From Membranipora membranacea (Eukaryota > Bryozoa > Gymnolaemata > Cheilostomatida > Membraniporidae): a stretch of 60,000 bases of DNA. Positions 1-12,390 of the stretch are shown here, one piece after another; the first letter of the stretch is position 1; every line of letters begins with the position of its first letter. The translations under genes and the position numbers were made by a program. The DNA lies in NCBI GenBank assembly GCA_914767715.1, contig OU612069.1, forward strand, positions 6,760,001 to 6,820,000, written 5' to 3'. The notes under the pieces were generated by a model. The model worked only from the letters and a program-made list of their open reading frames with translations, was not told the origin of the DNA and made no database searches.

Positions 1-2329
1 GATGTTCCTAAACTGATTTGGCAGATCAAGCAATATTCATCAGGCTGGTCTACGTTGCCAAACAGAGCAGCACCAACCTTTCTTGCACTAATTAACAACA
101 GTCCAAGGCTGTGAATATCATCCAAAAACTCTATTGATGTGATCACTGCTGGCCTGATTCATACCTGGGGTGTATTGCTATGTAGGTGAATTGAGATTTT
201 CAATCAAAAAATATTTCTTGCCAACGTAATTGTGATAATTATAATTACCAATAATTATAGATTCACTTAGGTTTTTTATAAACACAGGATTTTTAAGCGG
301 TAGATGTGGAGCGAAAGTCATCACAAATATTTTCCTGAATTAATATCAAAAAATATAATTATTATTGTGATAAAATTACGATTATTAATGTACTGTACAG
401 CTATTGGTGAGAAACTGTGTCGTTTGCTTTTTTGAGCCTGCGTGACATGAATAAGTACCATCTTTAACAGCATGGTAAGAGCGTTTGAATTTGTAAGAAC
501 AGAATTCCCAATTTGGCAATACGTGGGCGTAGACTTGTGATACAGATAGTAGTTTGAACTTGATCTGTGCTGCCCAAAATTACTCATTATTATTATGATT
601 TATTATGATATTCATTGTTCTTTTGAGCCAATTGTTACATATTAAATGAAATTACTTTCAGTTACATAGACTATGAGCCGGCCTGCCAGCATGTCCGACA
701 ATCAACAAAACTAATCAGGTGGTAACGACTGTGACAATAATTAATTTCCCTTTCTGCTTGTGGTATATACTTTTGCTTTAGTTTTACAAATTAAGAAAGT
801 ATAGCCTCACATCTGACTGTGCATCGATACAATGGTAAATTGTTGATTTTTATTTTTAAACACCCACCAGAGGTGTGCGGCTGATGGGATTCCAAACTGT
901 CCACCTGTTTCAATGTGTCTTTTGCCCATCTGTCGGACACATTTGATGGGACAACCTGTACTGAAAAAGCATAAGCAGATGGAAAATTTGTTTCAATGGA
1001 CATACAGTTTTAGCTGGACGGTTAGACCAAATTGAATGGCCAATTTTTTTCAGCTCAATGACCTCCTCCCACTTGCTCTAAATGAAATTGCATTGGCGGC
1101 AAAGCCTTTTTTGACTGATCAATTTAAAGAGCCACCTGAGAAAGAGGTATGTGTTGGGTATACCATGGTTCATGCCACAAAGTTAAAACTAAAAAACCAT
1201 TCAATTCATCCTTATATTAACTAATATGGCACTTATATGTACTTCTTGTGACACGCCTAATAAGACAATAATAGGGGAATGAGTGACAAAACCGCAGACT
1301 GATCAGTTTAAACATTCCTCCATCTCTAGCCCACATTTTGTGAAGCTCACATCTTTTTGCAATCATTGATTTAAGTTTCATATATTGCCAATACAACGTC
1401 AATCGAACCGAACCGAACCTGAAGCAGTCTTTTAGAAACCAGTCTTTGATTTGGTCAAAACTAATTTCTTATAGTGACATAGACATATGAGAACAAACTA
1501 CTGAAGCCTGTCTAGCAATCCTGTATAAGGAGAGCAAGTTGTGATAATGTTGAGATATTTGAATACTAGATGCATAAAAATGACAAAAAGAGAGGGTAAT
1601 GTTAATTTTAAAATGTCCAGTTATGTCTTTTCTCTTTACATGAGAGCTCCAATTCAGTGTTGATCAATGAAACTCAATATATGACCAATTTTGGATTGTG
1701 TGCATGATAAATATTGCTAATATTGTTAAATTGTTAATATTGAATCGTAATATAATTGCATATGTATGGGCTTTCATTTTCCTTGCGCCTATTTGAAGCG
1801 ATGATGCACTAACTAAAATTATTTGCATTCAAAACCGGAGTTCCCTATTTTAAGTTTTCCTCAAAGGAACGTTGGTGTAATGGGGTCAGACCAATGTTGT
1901 CCTGACCACTTTTAGCGTCGCTATAGGGAAGAGCATCTCGCTTACTCAAAGGTACAACTATTGCAAGCATCTGACTCACATGTTTGTTTCAGATATTAAT
2001 AGGTATTTCTAGTGATGCAAGTTACTTGACTTGGATGTGAAACTCAATTCATAATTGCTGACTAAAAATAAAGACTTAATATGTAAATATACATAATTAA
2101 TCAAACTTGTTTTCTAGTGATGCATGTTATGCGATTCAATTCATCAATTCATAGTGACATTTCACTCCACCCATAAATAATGTGGAATATTGACTAGCCT
2201 TAGCTCCTTACTGGTATAATTGTGAAGCATTGATACTCGATGCATCAAAGACAGATGTTATGACAGTCTCCTATTTTGATTACGAGTTGATTTTCTCTAA
2301 CTAATTTTTCAGGGCATGTTGTCCTCAAA

Positions 2330-2450
2330 CATTCTGACAAACTTAAATATTTAGGAGTAATGTTTAGAAAAAAATATGCGTTTTAAATCCTATGTCAATG
2401 AGATTAAACAAAACCTAATCCAGTCATAGCAAACTTTAAGAGAAATCACC
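2330..2450 (+). mobile_element. LINE reverse-transcriptase fragment
   Basis: Reads LKYLGVMF followed by a decayed NEIKQNL-like stretch. The K-Y-L-G-V motif is typical of the region just after the catalytic palm of non-LTR reverse transcriptases. It is broken by stops. It lies about 65 bp beyond the donor of LRR exon A. A shortened form is present next to LRR exon B at about 7675-7700. Confidence 0.5.
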
Positions 2451-2514
2451 ATACTCAGAGGGAACAAACTAGTTCTACAAAAAGTGTGATATACTACTGT
2501 TGCATCTGACTCAC

Positions 2515-2655
2515 CTGTCTGGAAGGCTGGTCAAGCCACAGCTACTCGCATCTATAATCTTCAATGATGCAATTTCCCCCAATCCTGCAGGTAATGTCTG
2601 TAGGGCTTCATTGTTAAAGACTTTTAACGACTCCAGTCCTGGCAGTTTGCAGATG
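2515..2655 (-). CDS. LRR exon A (two leucine-rich repeats)
   Basis: A 141-nt minus-strand exon, acceptor CCACCACAG and donor GACAG|GTGAGT, phase 2 on both sides. It reads LPGLESLKVFNNEALQTLPA, GLGEIASLKIIDASSCGLTS, LPDR: two LRRs of about 23 residues. It is the most distal LRR exon of the proposed gene in this window; because the donor is intact, more exons should lie to the left of coordinate 1. Plus-strand LINE reverse-transcriptase fragments lie on both sides (2330-2450 and 2828-3310). I am sure of the LRR exon; that it belongs to the same transcript as the exons at 28 and 37-38 kb rests only on phase and order. Confidence 0.75.
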
Positions 2656-2827
2656 CTGTGGTGGATAAATAACAGAATGTTAAAATACCATGTAATACTG
2701 CTTGTTATTTGATGGAGCAAACACAATTGAACAACGCATTCTATTAATAGGAGAAAGTTTCAGATTGATCAATTAACCATGTAAGTTGTAACTATCAGAT
2801 ATAGAAGTTAGATAATTAAATGTATGC

Positions 2828-3310
2828 ATTTTTAATCCGGTGTCAAAGAGTTTAAGTGAGACCTAACTCAATCATAGCAAACATTGAGAGAAAACGTAAG
2901 TTTTTGAATGAAACCTTAGCTGCAGTCGTGTACACAAAGTAAATAAAACCAAAGATTGAATATAACCTCATTGCTCTACTTAATATAACTAAAAGAGTCC
3001 TAAGAGTCGATAGCAGATGTTTAAACATCATGAACTTAAATTATCTTAAATTTAGACAAGGAAAAAGCATATCAATTTCATCATAAAGCGATACCATTAT
3101 TTATACCTTTTAACCGTTTTCAAACTGATTTGAATTGGTCTCACTAGTGAACTTTAGTGCCAAATTATTTAATGACTTGCCTCTGACCATTAAGCTGTGC
3201 CCTGAGCTCAAATTATTCAAGCTAGACATCAAAATCCACTTTTTTGTGCAGAATTATTAAACTTTTCTACCTCTTACTTAAATTCTTCGTATTCTAAAAA
3301 TTTCAACTGT
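2828..3310 (+). mobile_element. LINE reverse-transcriptase C-terminal fragment
   Basis: Decayed plus-strand non-LTR element. Recognisable pieces are NETLAAVVYT (matching NETLAAVWC in the better copy at 30.7 kb) and, near 3165-3230, KLFNDLPLTIKLCPELKLFK, the W/F-N-x-L-P motif near the C-terminus of many LINE ORF2 proteins. M2 carries the same fragment at about 8085-8560. It sits just upstream (in gene sense) of the LRR exon's acceptor. Confidence 0.5.
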
Positions 3311-6288
3311 AATCTCTATATTTTTTACGTTCTGGTTTTCCTAGTAGTTCCAACACACTTTCATTATTTATTCTTTTAAAAGAAATCCGTGGTACCCGGA
3401 TTATGGACCATATTATCTTGACTTATTAATACTACCAGAATGAATATGCAATATATATAAGTGATTATGTGAGCATTGTTTTAATTAAAGTTGTATCCCT
3501 GTTGATTCATATTACTTTTCACAGGTTTCAAGATTATATATTACAAAGCTAGAAGATATCCATAGATTGGTTCTCCCAAATGCCAATATTACTGATATAC
3601 CTATGGCATAAAATAATTAAATTAAAAATGGCAATCAGTTGCCACAACTCTGGAAATTGGTATTGCATATCTTTTTCAGCATATCAAAAACACCCTGAAT
3701 CATCAAAATCAAAAATATAGTCTGCTGTGGCTGGCCGGTGGCTTTATTTTTGTGTGCCCAATGCTGTTGGCTGACAAAACACTAGGGTCTAGAAGTTTTG
3801 AAATATTACAACACAACGCAGTGGAATTGCCGTGTGTGCCCCTGAGCGATGTAAGATGGTTGAGATACAATGCTTGGATGCTGCTTGAATTCGCTACTCT
3901 GCGACAGGGTTTTGCGAGATCTAGATTCTATTATCAGTGCTAATAGTGTTGCTTGATGTGTAAATTTGCTGTAAGGTTATGATCTGGGCAAGATGCTGAA
4001 ACTTGGTGGCCTGAAGTTAGAAGAGGCAAGCTCATAAGACTTGACTAGTTATCTTATAGGTATTAAAAAAAGTTAGAGTGTATTGTGATCAGAGTAATCC
4101 CCCTGTACTGAAATGACTTAGGTAAAGTAATGAATAAATCTGCCAGACCATGTTTTAGAATCCCAATATTTCTCTGTCATGTGGAGGTTTCTAAAATCAC
4201 TGGTTCTTCTATCATACCTAGGTACTCTTTATATTCTGCTTTCACAATTAAATATGGGTTCCATTTTCATATTACGAACAAAAATCTAAGTCGGCATTCG
4301 ATACTCATATTCTGATATTATTTTAAGTGATGTCATGTTAGAAGACAACACTACAGGTTCACATCAAATCTTCGGTGTGATATTAATATTGTATTGTGCT
4401 GAGTGTGAGGCCTCTATACAATTCAATGCTTTTCATTGTTTCAACCTTTTGTAAACAAAAGAATCCTTTATATGCTGTTCCTGATTCTTTTCAATAGAGG
4501 ATAAATGTAGCATGTCAGCTTGCATCCAAAGTTTATATGAGAAAACTGAGAATAAATTTCAAGAAATGCTGCATTAAATAAAGGGAAAATACGATAGAGT
4601 GACCATAAATGATTCATCTATTGGCAACGTCACAACGAGGTCACAAAAAAAATTAGACGCTTCTAGCATTTGTAGAAGTGAATTTTAATTGAGTCATCTG
4701 GTTAATTAAAGATAATTATTTGCTAACATTTCGTTATGTTTTATGAAATTAATGATTTTTCGCATTTATTTCTCGGAATAAATAGTAATCAAACCACCAA
4801 GCCTGGACAATAACTTTCAATCATTTTGTGATGGTTTCTGCATCAAAATTAAAAAATGTAGGGGGAGATAAAGAGGAAACCATATAAGTCACTGAGAAGC
4901 AGAAATAACTTCAAGTTGATAACAAGATGCTGCTGTTTGTAAAGTATTTTTGAAACTCGAAATCCTATCAAAATTGATTGAGTTAGGAACATAAAAAACC
5001 TGAATTGTTGACAGTAATGATCATCGCTTACTACACATTCCAATAATGTTGCATTGCCCATAATTGAGTGCCCCACTACAGCTATATGTAGTGTCCTGTC
5101 TAGGTTTATAATTAAGTCTATGGGTGCAATTGATTATGTTACAAAAATTAATAAAAGTTTGTTATCATATTTAAATTAAGGTGCAATAATCTAGTATTTA
5201 CCCTGAAATATACAGCCTATATCTTGCTCATAAAATTGGTCACAGCTTTAGAGTGTCACAATACACAAATTAGTAATATTTACTTCTAAATTTTTCCGTG
5301 ATCATTAACTTGAGGGACAAAAATTCATTCTGCTAGATATTCCGTTGTCACTCGCACATACAAATCTTCTGCAAATAAGTGTAGGTATACTTTTAATCTT
5401 TACCAGTAAGGGGATGACCTAATGAAGTCATTTGCCGAACAATCAAGTAGGCCTATTGAGATTTTCAATCTCGGAATATTTTTCCATAAAGTAATTGTTA
5501 TTATGATAATTACCCAACTATGGATTTAATTGTTTCTTTTTATAAGAATAATACGGAATCTTCAAGTGAGAGATGTGGGATGGAAGTCAAAAAAGTATTT
5601 TTATATAGAAAAACATGTTATTGTGATATGGTTATTAGAGTATTTTGAGCAATAGTAGGGCTTTCGGTTAGAAGATGTGTGTTTGCCCATTTAAGCCTGC
5701 ATTACAAAACTAAAATCCATTTTTTACAGCACAGTTTGAGGAATATCTTTCGCTCCTGCCCATTGTTAATGTGAATAAGGGGTCGGATAGGATACAAGGC
5801 GTTTTTAAAAAAAATGCCTAAGTTTACATAGACATTACTTTGTAACCAGTTGTGCTATCCACAACCTGTAAAAATAATTGAAATTTCTAGCACTTTTTCT
5901 GTTATGATTTAAAATTTGGTATGCCTTGGACAATGCATGTATACAAGCTGCCCATTGACCTAGGAGAGGAATAAAGCATTTGTGATTTCTGAAGTTTTAT
6001 TTTCAAACTCACTTTAGGACATTTAGATACAGTTCAGATCGACCAATAGGGTGTCTGAGTTGGATTTATATGCACAGATGTGTTGTTTATTGATTTGCGA
6101 TTCTTTATCATATGATATTTATTGCTGTTAAGCCGAACTTACATATAAATCAGCAAAAAATGATTGTTATGGATTTGGAAAAAAATATTTTCTGATGATC
6201 AAAATATTATTTTAGTTTTCGATAGTAAAAACAAAAATGATTACCATATGTCACAAGTATAAGTCACCATCAGAGTTGTCAATCTCAC

Positions 6289-6944
6289 CAACATGACTGA
6301 CTACTACCTGCTCCTGAGGTGCTGCTCTGCCTCAACCAGCTCCCCTATGTCGCCCCGCCCTCCCTGTCCAGCCCCAACTTTAGCAACTTGTCATGGTGGG
6401 GAGCCTGAAACATCAAAACAGGAAAGCGTGTTATGTTGTTGTGTATAACATGTGAAATACAATAATTGTTACACAAAGGTGTGTGGCTTATACGTTATAC
6501 TGTATTGGGGGGGGGGAGACTTACCATCAAAATCTGAATCATCAGCATCAACGTCTGTTGCAGAGTATTGGTTATCCATCTCATCAACTTCACCAACTTG
6601 ACTATCCTCTTCTGATTCACTCACTGTCACTTGACTAGTAAAAGAAAAAGTTACTTTACTTTGTGAAACACAATGCATATCATGAACCAGAAAATTTGGT
6701 GTAGTAGTAGGCTTACTAGTTGCAAAATTATATTTCTATCTCTTGACAAATTGAAGGTCAGGTGAACGACATTTTTCTCATATATCATGTTATGATTTAG
6801 GAATTTTATTTCAGATTCAGATTCAGATTCACCATAATTTGTAACCCTACTCACCTCATTTTCAGCATCAAGCTCTGAGCCAACTCCTCCTGATCATTCA
6901 TCAAGCACACCAGACTCATGAATCCTAGTCCTAGAGCTTGCCAT
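6289..6944 (-). pseudogene. piggyBac-like 5' exons, decayed, catalytic part absent
   Basis: Three exon-like blocks on the minus strand repeat the layout of the 5' exons of the piggyBac gene at 13.9 kb. Block 1 (6855-6944) starts MASSRTRIHESGVLDE, has an in-frame TGA at codon 17, then SGGVGSELDAENE and a donor GAG|GTGAGT; compare MAAPRPRSRISVDDDFDE in the larger gene. Block 2 (6525-6634) encodes an acidic stretch (SESEEDSQVGEVDEMDNQYS) with acceptor TACTAG and donor GATG|GTAAGT. Block 3 (6289-6404) begins after TTTCAG and has a Gly/Arg-rich piece (VGAGQGGRGDIGEL) with stops. The phases do not all join, and I see no transposase domain below 6289. It is probably a relic of a related insertion inside module M2. 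A poly-G run (6507-6517) follows block 2. Confidence 0.55.
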
Positions 6945-7772
6945 TGAAATATCTGTGTGACTGAAATCTTTTGAAGTCCTAACTTGAGTTATATTTTTGA
7001 AGTGAAAGCAAAGTGAGTCCCCAAATAACTTTTCTAAAACTCTACCCAATCACATAAGAGTATGAGGAAGATGATCCAATAAAAATTGTGAAGAAAAAAC
7101 TGCACTATCATTGGACATTTGTTTGTCATAGTGACTGAACCTATATTATATCTGTCATTAGGATTGTACCACACACTGCATGAATGCGTATATATGCGTC
7201 ATTAGGAGGCAATGAGTGTTGAAAGATAATTCCTAATTTAGCGATATGTTGGTGTTGACTTGTGAAACAGATAATGGTGTGAACTTGATCAGTGCTGCCA
7301 AAAAAAATGAATTCACAATGGTATTCATTGTATATATGCAGCAAATTGGTACATATTGCATTTAATTATTTTCAATAACTTGGACTATGCGCCTGTCTGC
7401 CAACATGTCTGACAAACAACAAAACCGATTAGGTGGTAACAACAGTAAATATATTGTCTTTTTGTCCTGTGACAGTAACTAATGTCTCTTTTTGTTTTTG
7501 CGAATACTTTTGAGAGAGCAACTGCTTAGGTTCATAAAATTAAGAAAGTGTAGCGGCACATCTGGCAGTTCAATCATTCAATGAAAAATCAAGCTGTGTT
7601 AATACCTTTAGTTGGTGTTGATTTTTATTTTTAAGCACTCACCACCAGGTAAGTGACTGACAAGATACCTAACCCAGTCATAGCAAACTTCAAGAGAAAT
7701 CACCATACTCAGAGAGAACAAACTAATTGTACAAAAAGTCTGATATACTACTGTTGCAAGCATCTGACTCAC

Positions 7773-7913
7773 CTGTCTGGAAGGCTGGTCAAGCCACAGT
7801 AACTCGCTTGTATTCTCCTCAATGATTGAATTTCCCCCAATCTTGCAGGTAGTTTCGTTAGGCCTCTATTGCCATGAACACATAACGACTCCAGTCCTGG
7901 CAGTGTGCAGATG
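7773..7913 (-). CDS. LRR exon B (two leucine-rich repeats)
   Basis: A 141-nt exon on the minus strand, acceptor CTACAG at 7914-7919 and donor GACAG|GTGAGT at its 3' end, phase 2 on both sides. It encodes two LRRs: LPGLESLCVHGNRGLTKLPA, RLGEIQSLRRIQASYCGLTS, ending LPDR. It is the counterpart of the exon at 2515-2655 in the next module, with the same length and both splice sites. The substitutions between the two fall mostly on positions facing away from the leucine scaffold (VFNNEALQT against VHGNRGLTK), and both frames are open, which argues for functional exons rather than dead copies. The intron towards the 28.7-kb exon is about 20.8 kb and holds the piggyBac pseudogene. Confidence 0.75.
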
Positions 7914-10549
7914 CTGTAGTGGATAATTAACAGAATGTTAATATACCATACAATACTGCTTGTCAGTTGATGGAGCAAACACAATTGAGCAACGCATTCT
8001 ATTAATAGGAGAAAGTTTCAGATTGATCGATTAACCATGTAAGTAGTAACTATCAGATATAGATGTTAGATGATTGAATGTATGAATTTTTAATCCGATG
8101 ACAAAGAGATTAAATGAAACCTACCTCAATCATAGCAAACATTGAGAGAAAACGTAAGTTTTTGAATGAAACTTTAGCTGCAGTCGTGTACACAGGGTAA
8201 ATAATTGCTCTACTTAATTTATCTAGACAAGTCCTAAGAGTCGATAGCAGATGTTTAAACATCATAAATCTAAATTATCTTAAACTTAGACAAGGAAAAA
8301 GCATATCAATTTCATAATCAAGCGGTAGCATTATTTATACCTTTTAACTGTTTTCAAACTGACCTGAATTGGTCTCACTAGTGAACTTTGGTGCCAATTT
8401 ATTTAATGACTTGCCTCTGACCATTAAGCTGTGCCCTGAGCTCAAATTATTCAAGTGAGACGTCAAAATCAACTTTTTTTGTGCAGAATTATTAAACTTT
8501 TCTACCTCATAATACTTGTATTTTAATTCTTCTTATTCTAAAAATTTCAACTGTAATCTCTATAGTTTTTTTTCGTTTTGGTTTTCCTAGTAGTTCAAAC
8601 ACACTTTCATTATTTTTTCTTTTAAAAGAAATCCTTGGTACCCGGATTATGGACCATATTCCATTGACTTATTAATAATACCAGAATGAATATGGAATAT
8701 GTATAAGTGATTATGTGAGCATTGTCTTAATTAAGGATGTATCTCTGTTGATTCAGATTACTTGTCACATGTTTCAAGGTTATATATTACAAAGTTAGAA
8801 GATATCCATAGGTTGGTTGTCCCAAATGCCAATAATACTGATAAACCTATCCCATAAAATAATTAAAAATGGCAATCTCTTGCCACAACTCTGGAAATTG
8901 GTATTGCATGTCTTTTTCAGCATATCGACAACAGTCTGAATCATCAAAATGAAAAATATAGTCCGCTGTGGCTGGCCTGTGGCTTCATTTTCGGGTGCCT
9001 AATGCTGTTTGCTGACAGAACACTAGAGTCTAGAAGTTTTGAAATATTACAACATAACGCAGTGGAATCGCTGTGTGTGCCCCTATGCGATGTAAGATGG
9101 TTGAGATACAATGCTTGGATGCTGCTTGAATTTGCTACTCTGTGACAGGGATTTGCAAGATCTAGTTTCTATTATCAGTGCTAATAGTGATAGTGATCAC
9201 ATTAACCCCCTTCATGTGTACTGAACTGACTTAAGTAAAATAATGAATAATTCTGCCGGTCCCTGTTATAGAATCCCAATATTTCTCGGTCATGTGGAGG
9301 TTTCTAAAATTACTGGTTCTTCTATCATACCTAGGTACTATTTATTTTCTGCTTTCACAATAAAACTTGGGTTCCATTTTCAAATTAGGAACAATAATCT
9401 AAGTCGGCATTCAATACTCATAATCTGATATTATTTTAAGGGATGTCATTTTAGAAGACAAGACTACAGGTTCACATCAAATCTTCATTGTGATATTAAT
9501 ATTGTATCACTGTATTGTGCTTAGTGTGAGGCCTCTATACAATTCAATGCATCTCATTGTTTCAACTTTTGGTAAACAAAGGAATCCTTTATATGATACT
9601 TTCCAATAGAGGATAAACGTAGCATATCAGCTGGCATCCAAAGTTTATATGAGAAAACTGAGAATAAATTTTTAGAAATGCTGCATTAAATGCAGGGATA
9701 ATACAATAGAGTGACCCTAAATGATTCTTCTACTGGCAACGTCACAACGAGGTCACACCCAACGCTTTTAGCATTTGTAGAAGAGCATTTTAATTGAGAC
9801 ATCTGGTTAATAAAAGATAATATTTTGCCAACATTTCATCACGTTGTATGAAATCCATGATTTTTTGCATTCATTTCGTGAATTAAATAGTAATTACACC
9901 ACCAAGCCTGGACAATAACTTTCAATAATTTTGTGATGGTTTTTGCATCAAATTAAAAAAATGTAGGGGGAGATAAAGAGCAAACCATATAAGTCACTGA
10001 GAAGCAGAAATAACATCAGGTTGATAACAAGATGCTGCTGTTTGTAAAGCAATTTTGAAACTCGAAATCCGATCAAAATTATTGGGTTATGTTGACAGTA
10101 AATCAATGATAATATCATTGATTACTACACCTTCCAATGACGTTGCGTTGCCTACAATTGAGTGCCTCACTTCAGCTATATTTAGTATCCTGTCTAGGTT
10201 TATAATTAAGTCTTTCGGTGCAATTGATTATGTCACAAAAATTAATAAAAGTTTGTTATCATATTTCAATTAAGGTGCAATAATCTAGTATTTACCCTAA
10301 AATGTACAGCCTATATCGCGCTCATAAAATTGGTCAGAGCTTTACAGTGTCACAATACATAAATTAGTAATATTTTCTTCTAAACTTATCTGTGATAATT
10401 TATAATCATTTAGTTGAGGGACAAAAAATCACGCTGCTAGATATTTTGTTATCACTCTCACATACAAATCTTCTGTAAATAAGTGTAGGTATACTCTTAA
10501 TCTTTGCCAGTAAGGGATGTTCTAATGAAGTCATTTGCCGAACACTCAA

Positions 10550-12390
10550 CTAGGCCGATTGAAATTTTAAATTTCGGAATATTTTTCCATAAAGTAATTG
10601 TTATTATTATAATTATCTAACTATGGATTTAATTACTTCTTTTTGTAAGAATAATACGGAATCTTCAAGTGGGAGATGTGGGATGGAAGTCAACGAAAGT
10701 ATTTTGATATAGAAAAGCATATTATTGTGATATGGTTATTAAACTATTTTGAGCAATAGAAAGGCTTTCAGTTAGAAGATGTGTCTTTGCCCATTTAAGC
10801 CTGCATTACAGGACTAAAATCCATTTTTACAGCACAATTTGAACAATTTAATTTGTAAGAAGATAATTCCTAATTAAGCGATATGTTGGTGTAGACTTGT
10901 GAAACAGATAGTGATGTGAAATTAATCAGTGCTGCCAAAAAAATGAATTTACTATGGTATTAATTGTATATATGTAGCAAAATAGTACATATTGAATTTA
11001 ATTATTTTCAATAACTTGGACTATGAGTCTGTCTGCCAACATGGTTGTCAACAAAACCGATAAGGTGGTAACAACAGTAATCATTTTGTCTTTTTGTCCT
11101 GTGACAGTAATTATTTTATCTTTTTGTTTTTGTAAATACTTTTGAGAGAGAAACTGCTTTAGTTCATAAAATTAAGAAGGTGTAGCGGCACATCTGGCAG
11201 TTCAATGATAAAATGAAAAATCAAGCTTTGTTGATACCTTTAGTCGGTGTTGATTTTTATTTTCAAGCACTCACCACCAGATAACTGGCTAACAGGATAC
11301 CTGACCGTCAGCCTGTGTTCATGTGTACACAGTTGGGGGGACAAACTGTACTGGTATAGACGGAAGGGCAACTTGTTTTAATGGACAGACCAATTTTGCT
11401 GAATAGGCATGGGCGAATAGTCAAAACGGAATGCCCAACTACTTCAGCTTGATCTGAAGCCTTTACCGACTGGCCCCTAGTGAAATTACATTGCTGCTAG
11501 CATGGTGCCTAGTTGACATTATGCTGAGAACAGCTTGAATTAAGAGATTGTATGTGCCAGTTAAAATTCTTCATCCACAAGAAGAGATGTTAGAGCCCAT
11601 GTAAAGGTTACAGTCCAGTGCTCTAAAGAAAGATTGCTCTTGTTTGATGGCTGTAACGACTAAATACTTTAAAACACCAACTGTATTCCTGACCCTTAAT
11701 TGAGCAGACCTAAATAAACCTAGATGAGCATGCATGCAATAACTGGTTCATGTTCTAGCTTGAATTTAAAAACCAATCATAGTAAGCAAGCATTTTCACA
11801 TTTACTACACGGCACTTAGACGTATTTCTTGTGTTACACTTGTTTAGACAAAGAGGGGAATAAGTGACATTAACAGCAGGTACTCCCATAATAATGTCAT
11901 AAGACTGATCAGTGTAAACATCCCTCAATCTCTAGCCCACATTTGGAGATGCTCACTTCCTTTTGTTCTCATTGATCTAAGCCAAGATTTTGCCAATGCA
12001 ACACCCATCGAATCAAGTCACAATATATCGAAACAGTCTTTTAGAAACCAATCTGATCAAACACCTGTTTTCTCTTGACATACTCATTTGAGAACAAACT
12101 ACTGCAGCCCATCTAGCATTCCTGTTTAAGGAGAGCGAGCTGTGAAACTGCATAAAAATGACAAAAAGAGGAAGCAATCGTACTTGGAAAATAGCCAGTC
12201 TTGTCTTTTCTTTTTACATGAGAGCTCCAATTCAGAATCAATCAATCAAACTTAATGTAGATGATCAATTGAAATGTGTGCATGATAAATATTGTAGAGT
12301 TTCCAAAAAAATACATATTCGCAAAAGGAAGTTATTAAATACTAAATCAAAATCAGGATTCCCGATTTTAGGTTTTTATTCAAAAGACAG
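10550..12390. repeat. Tandem segmental-duplication module M3 (partial)
   Basis: Third copy. The lead segment (10550-10850) and second segment (10850-11290) match M1 and M2. 11290-12390 then matches M1 880-1870, the stretch lost from M2. Similarity stops near 12390, before the position where an LRR exon would be expected, so this copy seems truncated. The 78-codon frame at 12158-12394 is broken at the equivalent place in M1 and is probably not a gene. Confidence 0.65.

Larger units (their letters stand above)
185..5449. repeat. Tandem segmental-duplication module M1
   Basis: First of three tandem copies of a module. In order it holds: an AT-rich lead segment (185-470), a second segment (470-880), a stretch at 880-1870 shared only with M3, LINE debris, LRR exon A, more LINE debris (2828-3310), and a long non-coding segment (3640-5450). 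The lead segment restarts at about 5450, giving a period of about 5.27 kb. Apart from the LRR exon nothing looks coding: a 61-codon frame at 4130-4315 is also open in M2 but is broken in a third copy near 21.1 kb. Confidence 0.75.
5450..10549. repeat. Tandem segmental-duplication module M2
   Basis: Second module copy. The lead segment (5450-5740) is followed by about 1.4 kb absent from the other copies (5745-7185), which contains the piggyBac relic. The second segment resumes at about 7190 and runs to about 7665. There M2 jumps straight to the LINE/LRR part: the stretch corresponding to M1 880-2410 is missing, with a junction around 7672. From 7675 to 10550 it follows M1 2428-5450 closely, with LRR exon B in the equivalent place and small indels throughout. 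Confidence 0.75.

Noticed and set aside
3752-3943. Frame containing SDVRWLRYNAWMLLEFATLR, briefly considered a hAT-type transposase piece
   Set aside because: Only a vague resemblance; the copies at 9.0 and 20.8 kb have stops and frameshifts, and no catalytic motif is visible.
4130-9428. 61-codon frames at 4130-4315 and 9243-9428 with similar proteins (SKITGSSIIPRY)
   Set aside because: The similarity comes from the module duplication. The third copy near 21.1 kb has frame-breaking indels, and no domain or splice site supports coding.
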